A stretch of 64,000 bases of DNA from an uncultured Lachnospiraceae bacterium (GCA_905201915.1 CAJKQE010000003.1:34292-98291), one strand, 5' to 3'; numbered from the stretch's first letter, positions 9,662-18,790 are shown. The notes: generated by a model not told the origin, from the sequence alone. Numbers and translations are program-made.

Positions 9662-10621
9662 CTATATAATTGCACTGTCTTCGTCTAATTTTCGCACAAT
9701 TGCATTAGCTACTAAAATAGTAATACAACATGCTACAGACTGGAAGAAGGTTACTGCTGAAGTCATACCGATTGGTGTTGAAGACTGCAGCATATTAAAT
9801 ACCTGTGTATCGATAGTAGCCGTAGTATTGAAGATAGAACCGGTAGCTCCCTGAGACAACTGGAAGAATAATCCAAAGTCTGAGTAGAATACTTTACCTA
9901 CATTCAAGATAAACATCATGATGATAACATTTTTTAAACAAGGCAGTGTAATGTATCTTACCTGCTGACGTTTATTTGCACCATCCATAACAGCTGCTTC
10001 GTATAAAGTAGTATCGATTCCTGAAATACTGGATAAATAAATAACCATATTGTATCCTGTACTCTTCCACAGATACATAAAAATCAAAATAGCCGGCCAT
10101 ACACTCGCTTTCATGTACCACTGAACTGGCTCATTTCCACCGTCACGTAACATAGTGTTAATCAAACCATTGTCCTGATTTAAGAAAGCATCTAAGAAAT
10201 AAGATGCTACAACCCATGACATAAAGTATGGGAAGAACATTAATGTCTGGTACACTTTGGAAGCTCTTTTATTGTGTAATAAGCTAATCATAATCGCAAA
10301 TCCTACGGAAAGGATCATTCCAAGTATAATAAATGCTAAGTTATAGAGAATTGTGTTTCTTAAAATAACAAACAAGTCATTGGACTTTATTAAGAATTCA
10401 AAGTTTTTAAAGCCTGACCAGTCACTATGAAAAACATTGTAAATAAAGCTTTCTCCAGCAGTTACTCTGTAATTCTTAAATGCAATGATTAAACCAAACA
10501 TTGGCAAAAAGCAGAATAAAATATACCAAACTGCTGTTGGAAGCGCCAGAATAGTCAGTTCCGTATCGTTTTTTGTCCAACGATTTTTCTTTCTGAGTTT
10601 TTTTTCTTTTTTCAACTCCAT
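9662..10621 (-). CDS. CUT1 ABC importer permease (LplB-like)
   Basis: The 319-residue protein has a Lys/Arg-rich N-terminus, then six predicted membrane segments beginning near residue 30. It has the EAA loop with YEAAVMDGANKRQQVRYITLP. It pairs with the LplC-like permease downstream to form the membrane channel for the lipoprotein-delivered oligosaccharide. It begins 18 bases after the LacI regulator stop, so regulator and importer probably share a transcript from the promoter at 11696-11724. Confidence 0.93.
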   Translation of the reverse strand: MELKKEKKLRKKNRWTKNDTELTILALPTAVWYILFCFLPMFGLIIAFKNYRVTAGESFIYNVFHSDWSGFKNFEFLIKSNDLFVILRNTILYNLAFIILGMILSVGFAIMISLLHNKRASKVYQTLMFFPYFMSWVVASYFLDAFLNQDNGLINTMLRDGGNEPVQWYMKASVWPAILIFMYLWKSTGYNMVIYLSSISGIDTTLYEAAVMDGANKRQQVRYITLPCLKNVIIMMFILNVGKVFYSDFGLFFQLSQGATGSIFNTTATIDTQVFNMLQSSTPIGMTSAVTFFQSVACCITILVANAIVRKLDEDSAII

Positions 10622-10639
10622 TCCTCCTTATCTTTTAGT

Positions 10640-11662
10640 TTATAATTTCTGTTCCTCGTTTTTTATATTACGAACAGAATCCCGATATATAATCTTACCG
10701 GGAATTCGGAATACACCTCCGCCCTTTTTCGTAGGGTTACCCATGTGCTTTATCATACGCCGTGCTGCAAGTTTACCAATCTCTTCAATGTCAACTGCCA
10801 CTGTAGTAAGCTGCGGACTACAAACTTGTGCATAAATGGAATTATCAAATCCTGCTACGGAAATGTCCTCCGGTATATGGTAACCTTTTGCTGTTAATTC
10901 CTTAACCAGCTGAAATGCCGTCTCATCACAGTTACATACAAATGCTGTAGGCATTTTTTGTGGAAGCTCCAATGGGATTGCTTCTCCTTCCTGGCTGCGG
11001 TCCGGAATATTCCATACATCCTGGGGAGTAATATTATTTTCCAGCATACTTCTTACATATCCCAGATAACGATCTGTAATACTAGTAGTAGCGCCAACTG
11101 TACCAACAAACCCAATCTCCGTATGTCCCTGATGTATCAGATAATTAGTAATTTCATAACAGCTGTAAATATTTTCTGTTACTACTGAATCCGATTTATG
11201 GGTTTCATCATAGACATCCACGTAGATTTTCGGAAGGTTTACAGCATCTAACTGTCTTTTTACTTCCCAATCCAGTATTCCGAGAAATATCAGGCCATCA
11301 AATATTCCCGATGACTTAATAGTCTGCAAATCTCCTGCAAGACTATTTCTGTTTGGTGATATCATCATGCTGGTGCAAGAGGATTTCTGAAGCTCACTAA
11401 TAATCTTTTCATACATTGCCATGTAGAATTTACCTTCGTCTCCGGAGTTAAAACGATCACTCATAATAATTCCGACTTTTTTCGCCTTCCTATTCCCATA
11501 GTTTGGAAGAACATATCCCGATTTCTCAGCAAGATCTTCTATTCGTTTTTTCAGAGCTTCGCCTACTCCTTCTTTGCCATTTAACGCTTTAGAAACAGTA
11601 ACTTTACTTATACCCAGTTCATCAGCTATATCTTGCATAGAAACCGCTTTTTTCTCAGCCAT
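10640..11662 (-). CDS. LacI family transcriptional regulator of the mannoside cluster
   Basis: The 340-residue protein has an N-terminal LacI helix-turn-helix (SMQDIADELGISKVTVSKAL, residues 8-27) and hinge helix. A periplasmic-binding-protein-like sensor domain ends with AGFDNSIYAQ and TTVAVDIEEIGKLAARRM. It is the first gene of the importer operon. A palindrome overlapping the -35 box of its own promoter is a likely autoregulatory operator. The ligand is unknown; a mannoside or mannose phosphate fits the context. Confidence 0.93.
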   Translation of the reverse strand: MAEKKAVSMQDIADELGISKVTVSKALNGKEGVGEALKKRIEDLAEKSGYVLPNYGNRKAKKVGIIMSDRFNSGDEGKFYMAMYEKIISELQKSSCTSMMISPNRNSLAGDLQTIKSSGIFDGLIFLGILDWEVKRQLDAVNLPKIYVDVYDETHKSDSVVTENIYSCYEITNYLIHQGHTEIGFVGTVGATTSITDRYLGYVRSMLENNITPQDVWNIPDRSQEGEAIPLELPQKMPTAFVCNCDETAFQLVKELTAKGYHIPEDISVAGFDNSIYAQVCSPQLTTVAVDIEEIGKLAARRMIKHMGNPTKKGGGVFRIPGKIIYRDSVRNIKNEEQKL

Positions 11663-11695
11663 CGTATCCCCCTTTTCCCTAACATTTCTATAATA

Positions 11696-11724
11696 AATCT
11701 ATCACTTTTTGACGTTTTCGTCAA
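11696..11724 (-). promoter_or_regulatory. Promoter with overlapping palindromic operator for the LacI-importer operon
   Basis: On the minus strand TTGACG (11719-11724), a 17-base spacer and TAGATT (11696-11701) make a good sigma-A promoter 34 bases upstream of the LacI gene. The -35 box is one arm of the inverted repeat TTGACGTTTTCGTCAA (11709-11724). A bound repressor would therefore block RNA polymerase. No other gene lies between it and LacI. Confidence 0.65.
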
Positions 11725-11855
11725 TAACTTTTAGACTTTTCATATATAATGCACACTTTTAATAAATGCTTTTTGTATATAATTGCCAATTTCATAAGGA
11801 TTACTTTTAACTTTACATCTTATTTAATTACTTAACATATATTCCCAAACTATAC

Positions 11856-13136
11856 TCATTTAATATGTGGCAACTTTCGTCCGTTAATAAAAAGGTTGAT
11901 AAAACCTCCCAAACCAGATAATAAAAACAAGATAGAAATACTTTTATATCCAAGATATTGCTCAAAAACAGATTGTAAAGATGCACTGCACGCTGTTGTT
12001 AAGCAACCTGCAACGCTAACGATAGCTGCTGTAACTCCCAAATATAAAGTTTTCCCCGTATCCGGGCTAGCAGAATACTGCAAGTTTGTATTGGCAATTA
12101 CTGTTCCCGAATTGCAAGCTGTTGTAATTGTCATCAAAATCGGAGCTATAAAAGGAGCACTTTCAGGAGTGACAAAGGCCCAAGACACTGTACAAAAAAG
12201 TCCAAGAGCTGATGAACGGCAAATTGTCCACTCCCATGTATGTTTGTCTGAAAAACATCCCCACAAATAACTTCCGGCCATTCCGGCTATAGCGGCTACA
12301 ATTCCTGCACTTGCCAGAAAGGTATGGCTCAGTCCCAGAACCCGAAGCTGATACACAATTAAAAATGGGGTAGCAATACCACTGGCAATACTTGACAAAA
12401 TGTTATATGAAAGCAGCGAACGATAGCTTCTATCTTTCAATGGCTGAAAAACATCAGATAACTTTATTCCTACTGCATCTTCCACCGGACGCTCACATAT
12501 ATTCAACAAAAGTACAGCATCTAAGAGAGCCAACGCCAGACAGACAATTCCTACTGTCTGGTACCCTTCGCTATCCCTTCCCAGTGCCATAAGCTCATCA
12601 AGATGACGACTTAGCAAGAAGGTTACAATACTATTTACCCCAACTGCCAAGATATCCTTCTTTGCCATATAAACCCCTCGTTCTTTTACATCCACAAGGC
12701 TTATGGTCCATTGCTGAAGTCCCGGTGTTACAATACCGGCACTGGCAAAGGCAATCACATACAAAGCAACTGCTGTTCCAACCCGAAGTTTTGCACCTGA
12801 TAAAAGTAAAGGAAGCAAAAACATTGCCGCTACAGAAAAACGATAAATCACACATAAAATCCACATAATCGGTTTTCTATAACGAAATCTCTCAAATAAA
12901 AACGGAGAAAAAAACTGCAAAATACAGCCTAGCTGCGGAATTAAAGCAATGGAGGCACACGCAGCAACTGATGCCCCCAGATAGCCAAGATACCCCGTCA
13001 TAATATTATTTGTTGCAGCTGCATAAATAATTGATGCAACTGCACCTTCTATCATAATACCGCGGGCTCCAATCAAAAGTTCACGTTCTGTGGGATTTTG
13101 ATTAGGAATAAATTTCTGTCTCAAATTCATATTCAT
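11856..13136 (-). CDS. Major facilitator superfamily transporter
   Basis: The 426-residue protein has about 12 hydrophobic segments with the MFS half-repeat pattern. A basic cytoplasmic loop (FERFRYRKP, residues 82-90) follows membrane segment 2-3. The start of the second half (LKDRSYRSLLSYNILSSIA) resembles sugar or drug MFS carriers. I cannot assign a substrate. It lies between the ROK kinase and the LacI regulator on the same strand, separated from the regulator by about 190 bases with its own promoter. It could export or import a monosaccharide linked to the mannoside cluster. Confidence 0.85.
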   Translation of the reverse strand: MNMNLRQKFIPNQNPTERELLIGARGIMIEGAVASIIYAAATNNIMTGYLGYLGASVAACASIALIPQLGCILQFFSPFLFERFRYRKPIMWILCVIYRFSVAAMFLLPLLLSGAKLRVGTAVALYVIAFASAGIVTPGLQQWTISLVDVKERGVYMAKKDILAVGVNSIVTFLLSRHLDELMALGRDSEGYQTVGIVCLALALLDAVLLLNICERPVEDAVGIKLSDVFQPLKDRSYRSLLSYNILSSIASGIATPFLIVYQLRVLGLSHTFLASAGIVAAIAGMAGSYLWGCFSDKHTWEWTICRSSALGLFCTVSWAFVTPESAPFIAPILMTITTACNSGTVIANTNLQYSASPDTGKTLYLGVTAAIVSVAGCLTTACSASLQSVFEQYLGYKSISILFLLSGLGGFINLFINGRKLPHIK

Positions 13137-13227
13137 CTCTTTATCTATATACCTCTCAAAATCATCAGATATTGCTGCAGATGTGCCTCCATCTGCAAAT
13201 ATTATAAAATTTTTTATCTTAGATCTT

Positions 13228-14130
13228 TTATCCTCTTGTCATTTTCACAAACAGTCCTTGCATAGCTTTTTCAGAAGTTTCTGTCTGCACATGAATTTTA
13301 ATATTTCTCTTTTCACATTCTTCTGCAAATTCTTTACCAAAATAAGTAAAGCTCTTTGAAATCTGCCCACCGAAAATAATTGCATCAGGATGGAAATCTT
13401 CGATAACCGGAAGAATTGCAGCTATAATATCATCCCCGAATTTTTTCCATGCTTCCAGAGCTGTTTCATCACCATTCTGACATAAATCATAAAGTTCTTT
13501 TCCGCTCTTAGGCTCTCCAAATACTTCCTTACAAATTCGTTCCAGTCCTCTTACAGAAATGTAATCATCAATAATAGAGTCTTTATATGGAAGCCAATAC
13601 AACCATCCACACTCCGGTACTCCCTCTCCTGATTTCTGTGGAACTTTATCCTTTAAAAATGCAGTTCCTGTACCTGTCCCAATACAAAGACACACAATTT
13701 TAGATTCATTCTGCATTTCTCCGAACCATGCCTCTCCAACTGCAAATGCCTCGATATCATGTAAATAACCAAATCTTGCATTTTCAATTTCAGGAATTCT
13801 TTTTTTCATTTCAGGTTCTAAGGCTCTTCCGTAAATGCTGTCATATTTATTTAATCCCTGTATTTGGCAAATTCCCTTTTCATAATCAAAAGGTCCCGGA
13901 AATGCCATGCCAACTCCTATTATTTCTGCCTGCGGATTTGTGTTCATTAACTCTCTCAAAATAAAAGCAAAATTATCCAGAATAACATCTGCGCTTTCTC
14001 TGGATTTTGATGGGTAAGAAGAAATATCTGTTTTTCTGTTGCCTTCCTCATCAAACACAGCGCCTTTAATCTGTGTTCCTCCTACATCAAGAAGTAAATA
14101 CACTTTTTCTGTATAATTTGTCATAGCCAT
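13228..14130 (-). CDS. ROK family sugar kinase
   Basis: The 300-residue protein starts with the phosphate-binding motif LLDVGGTQIKGAVFDEEG (residues 13-30). It has the second phosphate loop CIGTGTGTAF and the adenosine segment AIIFGGQISKS, as in glucokinase-type ROK proteins. The cysteine-rich zinc motif of many ROK kinases is not evident in the SGEGVPECGW region, so it may be a zinc-free branch. There is no helix-turn-helix, so it is a kinase rather than a repressor. It would phosphorylate the hexose released by the glycosidases (mannose, glucose or GlcNAc). The likely operon order is ROK, then MFS, with its own promoter upstream. Confidence 0.88.
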   Translation of the reverse strand: MAMTNYTEKVYLLLDVGGTQIKGAVFDEEGNRKTDISSYPSKSRESADVILDNFAFILRELMNTNPQAEIIGVGMAFPGPFDYEKGICQIQGLNKYDSIYGRALEPEMKKRIPEIENARFGYLHDIEAFAVGEAWFGEMQNESKIVCLCIGTGTGTAFLKDKVPQKSGEGVPECGWLYWLPYKDSIIDDYISVRGLERICKEVFGEPKSGKELYDLCQNGDETALEAWKKFGDDIIAAILPVIEDFHPDAIIFGGQISKSFTYFGKEFAEECEKRNIKIHVQTETSEKAMQGLFVKMTRG

Positions 14131-14188
14131 TTTTCCTTTCCATACGATTTATTTCTACATTTGTAGTAACCACAACGTTATGCCCTTT

Positions 14189-14216
14189 ATATTATCAAAT
14201 TTTTTTTCATTTGCAA
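14189..14216 (-). promoter_or_regulatory. Candidate promoter of the ROK kinase gene
   Basis: TTGCAA (14211-14216) and TAATAT (14189-14194) on the minus strand are separated by 16 bases. They lie about 60 bases upstream of the kinase start and downstream of the sucrose-operon terminator, where a new promoter is needed. Confidence 0.4.
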
Positions 14217-14303
14217 GTTTTTTCTTGATTTTTTATATTTCCCAGTAAAAACCCATTTTCTTTCATTCGCATCCCACTATTATTTAATTAAGAACCATAA
14301 ACA

Positions 14304-14346
14304 AAAACCGCTGAAATCCTTAAAAAATAAGGTTTTCAGCGGTTTT
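14304..14346 (-). terminator. Terminator of the sucrose operon
   Basis: AAAACCGCTGAAA and TTTCAGCGGTTTT form a strong stem, extended by CCTTA/TAAGG with one mismatch. On the minus strand it is followed by TTTTTGTTT. It lies 20 bases after the amylosucrase-like gene and closes the operon. Confidence 0.85.
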
Positions 14347-14365
14347 CATAGTATCTCATCCAAAA

Positions 14366-16216
14366 TCAAACTTGATACAACCAACAAAAACTGCCCGCAG
14401 GAACTAAAACGGCTTTCGCTTCTTTTTGTTCACCTGACATTACATCTGTATAAAGGCCATCTTCTTGAATCCATGCTGTTTTTTCTTCCTGAGAAAAATT
14501 AAATAACGCAATCAGTTTTTCTTCATCTTGGCTTCTTTTAATTCCAAGTATGGCATTGTCATAGGTTTCCAACATTTCTATATCTGCCTGTGCATCAAAA
14601 ACTTTATGTTCTGCTCGAAATGTTTCCAATTCTTTTAAAGCGTTAAAAATCTGATGTTGACTTGTACCCTCTTCACATATTTTTTTCTGCAAATCCCATT
14701 GAAATTTTCCACGATGCAAATATCTGGAATCTTCACATTTCATCGGGTCATCATGATAACTATAATCATTCAACTGTCCGATTTCATCTCCACAATACAA
14801 TACCGGAATTCCGGATTGTACAAGCAAATACGCATGTAGCATAATCACCCATCCGGCTGCTTTCCTAATTTCCTCTTCGTCCTGTTCATACAGAGCCTTT
14901 TCCAAACCACAAAGGGAAGCCGTTGTTCCACATAATCTGGCATCTTTACTGATTGGATCTGAGTTATATAATTCTCCGCGCCCTACAGCCTCTGGGTACT
15001 TTCCAGTCAGATAATCGTTCAAATATTGCTTATGTGGAATTTCACGAATCGAAAAATTCTCTAACCACTCATAATCCAATCCCCATCCTATGTCATCATG
15101 ACAACGAAGATAATTCAAAAATACATAGTCTTTTGGTAAGTGACTGATAATCTCCATCTGCCTTTTCAACAACCTGACATCCTTCGTTGCCACTGTATGC
15201 CAAGTCGTTGCCATGGTTGTAACATTATACAACAGATGACATTCCGGCTTTTCTATGGTGCCGAAGTATGGCACTACTTTTGAAGGTTCCATAACAATCT
15301 CTCCAAGCAAAAGCACACCCGGACATACAATTTCCGTCACAATTCTCATAATTCGGACAATGCTGTGAACCTGTGGAAGGTTGCGACAGCTCGTTCCTAA
15401 CTGTTTCCAAATATATGGTACGGCATCCAATCGTAAAATATCAATTCCTCGATTAGCAAGATACAGCATATTGTCAATCATCTCGTTTAGGACAACCGGA
15501 TTCCAGTAGTTCAGATCCCATTGATATGGATAGAATGTTGTCATGACATGTTTCCCCATATCAGGAAGCCATGTAAAATTCCCCGGAGCCGTTGTAGGGA
15601 ATACCTGTGGAACTGTCTTTTCAAATTCTGCCGGAAGCTCATAATTATCGTAAAAGTAATAACGGTCCATATATTCCCGTTCACCTTGTCTGGCACGTTT
15701 TGCCCACTCATGATCTTCAGATGTATGATTCATTACAAAATCAAGACAGACGCAGATGTTTCGCCTATGGCATGCTCCGGTCAGGCTCTCCAAATCTTTC
15801 ATTGTCCCAAGTTGTGGCTGCACACTCCGAAAATCTGCTACTGCATATCCACCATCACTTCGCCCTTCCGGTGAAGCAAGGAGAGGCATTAAATGCAGAT
15901 AATTCACATGACAGGATTCAATATAATCCAACCGTTTTTTAACTCCATTGAGGTTCTCTGCAAACGCATCTGTATAAAGCATCATGCCCAGCAAGTCACT
16001 CTTTTTATACCAATCTGTATTCTTCACACGTGACTCATCAAACTTTTTCAAATTCGGTTTTCGTGCATGATATGCCTCTTGCATCCGATATAATAAATTC
16101 TCAAACTGATCGCTGCGTTCTGGATACAACTCCATATAGAGCCATTTTAGTTCGTCATAATACAGCTTCAGACGTTTCTCATAACGCTGTTCTGCCTGTA
16201 TTTTTTTTGCCTTCAT
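14366..16216 (-). CDS. GH13 subfamily-4-like enzyme (amylosucrase/sucrose hydrolase type)
   Basis: This 616-residue protein has an N-terminal helical domain (about 1-90) typical of amylosucrase-like GH13_4, then an alpha-amylase barrel. Catalytic residues are visible: nucleophile in LRLDAVPY (about D264), acid/base in LLGEIVME (E306) and transition-state aspartate in RCHDDIGW (D374/D375). A C-terminal beta domain with the SGEQ segment follows. No signal peptide is seen. It is the last gene of a sucrose-type operon and sits 4 bases after fructokinase. Members split sucrose by hydrolysis, phosphorolysis or glucan synthesis; which applies cannot be decided here. The paired fructokinase fits release of fructose. 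Confidence 0.9.
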   Translation of the reverse strand: MKAKKIQAEQRYEKRLKLYYDELKWLYMELYPERSDQFENLLYRMQEAYHARKPNLKKFDESRVKNTDWYKKSDLLGMMLYTDAFAENLNGVKKRLDYIESCHVNYLHLMPLLASPEGRSDGGYAVADFRSVQPQLGTMKDLESLTGACHRRNICVCLDFVMNHTSEDHEWAKRARQGEREYMDRYYFYDNYELPAEFEKTVPQVFPTTAPGNFTWLPDMGKHVMTTFYPYQWDLNYWNPVVLNEMIDNMLYLANRGIDILRLDAVPYIWKQLGTSCRNLPQVHSIVRIMRIVTEIVCPGVLLLGEIVMEPSKVVPYFGTIEKPECHLLYNVTTMATTWHTVATKDVRLLKRQMEIISHLPKDYVFLNYLRCHDDIGWGLDYEWLENFSIREIPHKQYLNDYLTGKYPEAVGRGELYNSDPISKDARLCGTTASLCGLEKALYEQDEEEIRKAAGWVIMLHAYLLVQSGIPVLYCGDEIGQLNDYSYHDDPMKCEDSRYLHRGKFQWDLQKKICEEGTSQHQIFNALKELETFRAEHKVFDAQADIEMLETYDNAILGIKRSQDEEKLIALFNFSQEEKTAWIQEDGLYTDVMSGEQKEAKAVLVPAGSFCWLYQV

Positions 16217-16220
16217 TCTT

Positions 16221-17186
16221 CTATTCCTTATCTGCTTTTTCTTCTATAAATCTGCGGATTTCCTGTTCTTTTGGCATGGAGCGAATAGCTCCTTTCTTCA
16301 ATGTAATCAAAGCCGCTCCTGCATTGGCAAATGTAAGCATCTCTTCCAGCTCTTTCTCGGATAGATGCTGAAGGTCATGCTCCAACAGGTATCCCAAAGA
16401 ACAGCCGCAAAATGTATCTCCTGCTCCGGTTGTCTCAATTGCCTGCACGCAAAAACCTTTTTTCTCTATTCGCATTTCTTTATAATAGGCACAGCTTCCA
16501 TCTTTCCCTTTTGTAAGAAGAATTAGTGGAATTTGATATTTTTCCTGAAGAATAGCAATTCCTTCATCATAATCCTCTTTTCCGGTTACAAATTGGATCT
16601 CATTATCCGAGATTTTCAAAATATCGCATTGCCGGAAACCATATTCCATCTGCTCTTTTGCAAGCTCCAAAGACTCCCACAGAGGCTCTCGCAAATTCGG
16701 ATCAAAAGAAATGATTGCACCTGCCTCTTTCGCAATGGAAACTGCTTTTTTGGTAGCATTTCTCACACCTTGATGTGTCATGGACAACGTACCAAAGTGA
16801 AATATTTTTGTACCTTTTATAACTTCCGGATTGATTTCCTCTTCACTAAGCATCATATCTGCGCCAGGATTTCGATAGAATGAAAACTCTCTATCTCCAT
16901 CTGCCAATGTATGTACAAATGCAAGCGTTGTTCGTACCTCTTCATCCATAATCAGATTTTTTGAATCAATCCCCACTTCATCTAATGTCTGTTTCAACAA
17001 GTTTCCAAACATATCCTGTCCAACTTTTCCAATAAATGCGGTCTTTTTTCCCATCTGTTTCAGCATAGCAAGCACATTGCATGGTGCTCCTCCTGGATTT
17101 ACTTCCAAAAGCTGATTTCCCTGTTCACTTTTTCCGCTTTCTGTAAAATCAATCAAAAGCTCTCCAAGCGCTACTACATCATACAT
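16221..17186 (-). CDS. PfkB family fructokinase
   Basis: The 321-residue ribokinase-fold protein has an N-terminal GELLIDF strand and the NPGGAPCNVLAML motif (residues 29-41). The C-terminal ATP/anion-hole motif TTGAGDTFCG carries the catalytic aspartate. It should phosphorylate fructose at O6 in the cytosol. It sits between GH32 and the GH13 enzyme, so both sucrose-splitting enzymes feed it. The assignment to fructose rests mainly on that context. Confidence 0.93.
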   Translation of the reverse strand: MYDVVALGELLIDFTESGKSEQGNQLLEVNPGGAPCNVLAMLKQMGKKTAFIGKVGQDMFGNLLKQTLDEVGIDSKNLIMDEEVRTTLAFVHTLADGDREFSFYRNPGADMMLSEEEINPEVIKGTKIFHFGTLSMTHQGVRNATKKAVSIAKEAGAIISFDPNLREPLWESLELAKEQMEYGFRQCDILKISDNEIQFVTGKEDYDEGIAILQEKYQIPLILLTKGKDGSCAYYKEMRIEKKGFCVQAIETTGAGDTFCGCSLGYLLEHDLQHLSEKELEEMLTFANAGAALITLKKGAIRSMPKEQEIRRFIEEKADKE

Positions 17187-17213
17187 TTTCTTTCTCCTTG
17201 TGCAGTCATTTAT

Positions 17214-18527
17214 CTATTCTAAAGTTTCTATTGATACGGATACATTTCCCTGTACCTTAATTTCATTTCCAAGCTGATATACAGCATTTGATATTACTGC
17301 CTCTCCCTCATTTACAAATACTTCTATCAGATTTTGATCCACATAAACTTCCAGATTAAATCCATCTGCTAATTCCGGTGTTGCAAACTCTGTACGAAAC
17401 TGGGGAAATGCCGTATACAACACACTTCTGTCTGTGCAGATTTTTTTACCCTGACGGAAGATACGATATCCTCCAACATTAACTTCCTCTCCATCCTGCA
17501 GAGAAAATCGTAATCGATATCCTGCGTCTGAAGCTTCTTTTGGCGAATCAATCTTTTTTGTATATACATTTTGGATATTTGGATGCACACGGAAATAGAT
17601 TTTTCCGTTCTTTACTTCTACTACACGTGGAATACTCATCATTCCCTGCCATTTTCCATCTACCGGCTGTGGCATACGAAGCCATGCCATCAAAATTCTT
17701 CTTCCCTGTGCATCTACTGTACTCTGCGGTGCATAGAGATCCAAGCCATAATCCAGAAATTGATAAGTATCCGGAAGTTCCATGTGGCAATTTTTTTTAT
17801 CAAAAGACACCTGCATACAAATGGCTTGATTTTCATCTGCCTTGCCATCCTTCAAAATCCCCATCGGAGAAAAGATGATAATGTGTTTGCCATTTACTTC
17901 AAAGTAATCCGGACATTCCCACATCCAGCCAAATTCTTCTCCTTTAGAAACAGAGTTTACATAATCCCAATGTTCCTTGTCTGTACTTTTGAAAAACAGC
18001 AATCTTCCTTTTCTGTCTTCTATTGTACTTCCAAGCACCATATACCAGCCGTCCTCTTCTTTCCAGACTTTTGGATCTCTTGTGTGTCTTGCATCTCCGA
18101 TTTGCGAATTTTGAATAACCGGAATTACTGTTTTCTTATCTTTTATGTTGTCAAACTGCATTCCATCCTCTGAAGTAATCATCATTTGTGCAGATACAAA
18201 CTGTTCATCTAAACAAAGATTAATATCCTCAGGATTTTCCACCGTATAATTCACACCGGTATAATACAGATACAATTTTCCATCTTCTTCCACTGCACTT
18301 CCTGAAAAACATCCGCTTCTGTCATCAGTTTTACTTGGAAACAGCGCAATTCCGAGATTTTCCCAATGTACTAAATCCTTACTGATTACATGGTTCCAAT
18401 GCATTCTTCCCCATCTGGCATTATATGGGAAGCACTGATAAAATAAATGGTATGCACCTTGATAATAAATAAAACCATTCGGGTCATTCATCCAATTGTT
18501 ATTCGGTTTTACGTGTATTTTCTGCAT
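17214..18527 (-). CDS. GH32 beta-fructosidase (sucrose/fructo-oligosaccharide hydrolase)
   Basis: The 437-residue protein starts with the GH32 nucleophile motif NNWMNDPNG (D15). It has the RDPK transition-state motif (in the middle third) and the acid/base motif WECPDYF. A C-terminal beta-sandwich ends with the DGFNLEVYVDQNLIEVFVN segment. There is no signal peptide, so it cleaves imported sucrose or short fructans in the cytosol. It follows the HPr-like gene by 12 bases in the importer operon, and fructokinase follows it. Confidence 0.95.
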   Translation of the reverse strand: MQKIHVKPNNNWMNDPNGFIYYQGAYHLFYQCFPYNARWGRMHWNHVISKDLVHWENLGIALFPSKTDDRSGCFSGSAVEEDGKLYLYYTGVNYTVENPEDINLCLDEQFVSAQMMITSEDGMQFDNIKDKKTVIPVIQNSQIGDARHTRDPKVWKEEDGWYMVLGSTIEDRKGRLLFFKSTDKEHWDYVNSVSKGEEFGWMWECPDYFEVNGKHIIIFSPMGILKDGKADENQAICMQVSFDKKNCHMELPDTYQFLDYGLDLYAPQSTVDAQGRRILMAWLRMPQPVDGKWQGMMSIPRVVEVKNGKIYFRVHPNIQNVYTKKIDSPKEASDAGYRLRFSLQDGEEVNVGGYRIFRQGKKICTDRSVLYTAFPQFRTEFATPELADGFNLEVYVDQNLIEVFVNEGEAVISNAVYQLGNEIKVQGNVSVSIETLE

Positions 18528-18539
18528 AGAATTCCTCCA

Positions 18540-18779
18540 TTACTCTTCTACTGCAAACGGTTGTAAAAGAGCTGCCGCTTTTTCTGCATCTTCTCCGTCT
18601 GCATGAATTCGAACCATAACAGGTTCTGATAAATTGATACTAAAAATCCCCATAATCGACTTTGCATCAATCACATAACGTCCTGATGCAATGTCCACAT
18701 CACAATCCAGCTTACAAACTGTATTCACAAAATTTTTTACGCCTTCTATTGTCCCTAAAAAGATATTCATTGTCTTCAT
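18540..18779 (-). CDS. HPr/Crh-like protein lacking the phosphoryl-transfer histidine
   Basis: This 79-residue protein has the HPr length and the regulatory-serine segment AKSIMG, with S41 matching HPr Ser46. A KxDxDVD segment follows the first helix, as in HPr. The HxRPA active-site motif is gone: the aligned stretch reads GTIEGVKNF, with threonine or isoleucine at the His15 position and glutamate at Arg17. It therefore cannot relay PTS phosphate but could be phosphorylated by HPr kinase, like Crh of Bacillus. It lies between GH32 and the ABC ATPase in a non-PTS sugar operon. A role as a local CcpA corepressor or sensor is inference. Confidence 0.85.
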   Translation of the reverse strand: MKTMNIFLGTIEGVKNFVNTVCKLDCDVDIASGRYVIDAKSIMGIFSINLSEPVMVRIHADGEDAEKAAALLQPFAVEE

Positions 18780-18790
18780 ATTTGTACCCC

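Noticed and set aside
13177..13196. GCAGAT/ATCTGC hairpin between ROK and MFS genes as a terminator
   Set aside because: The stem is only 6 bp and no T-run follows on the minus strand, so I did not call it.
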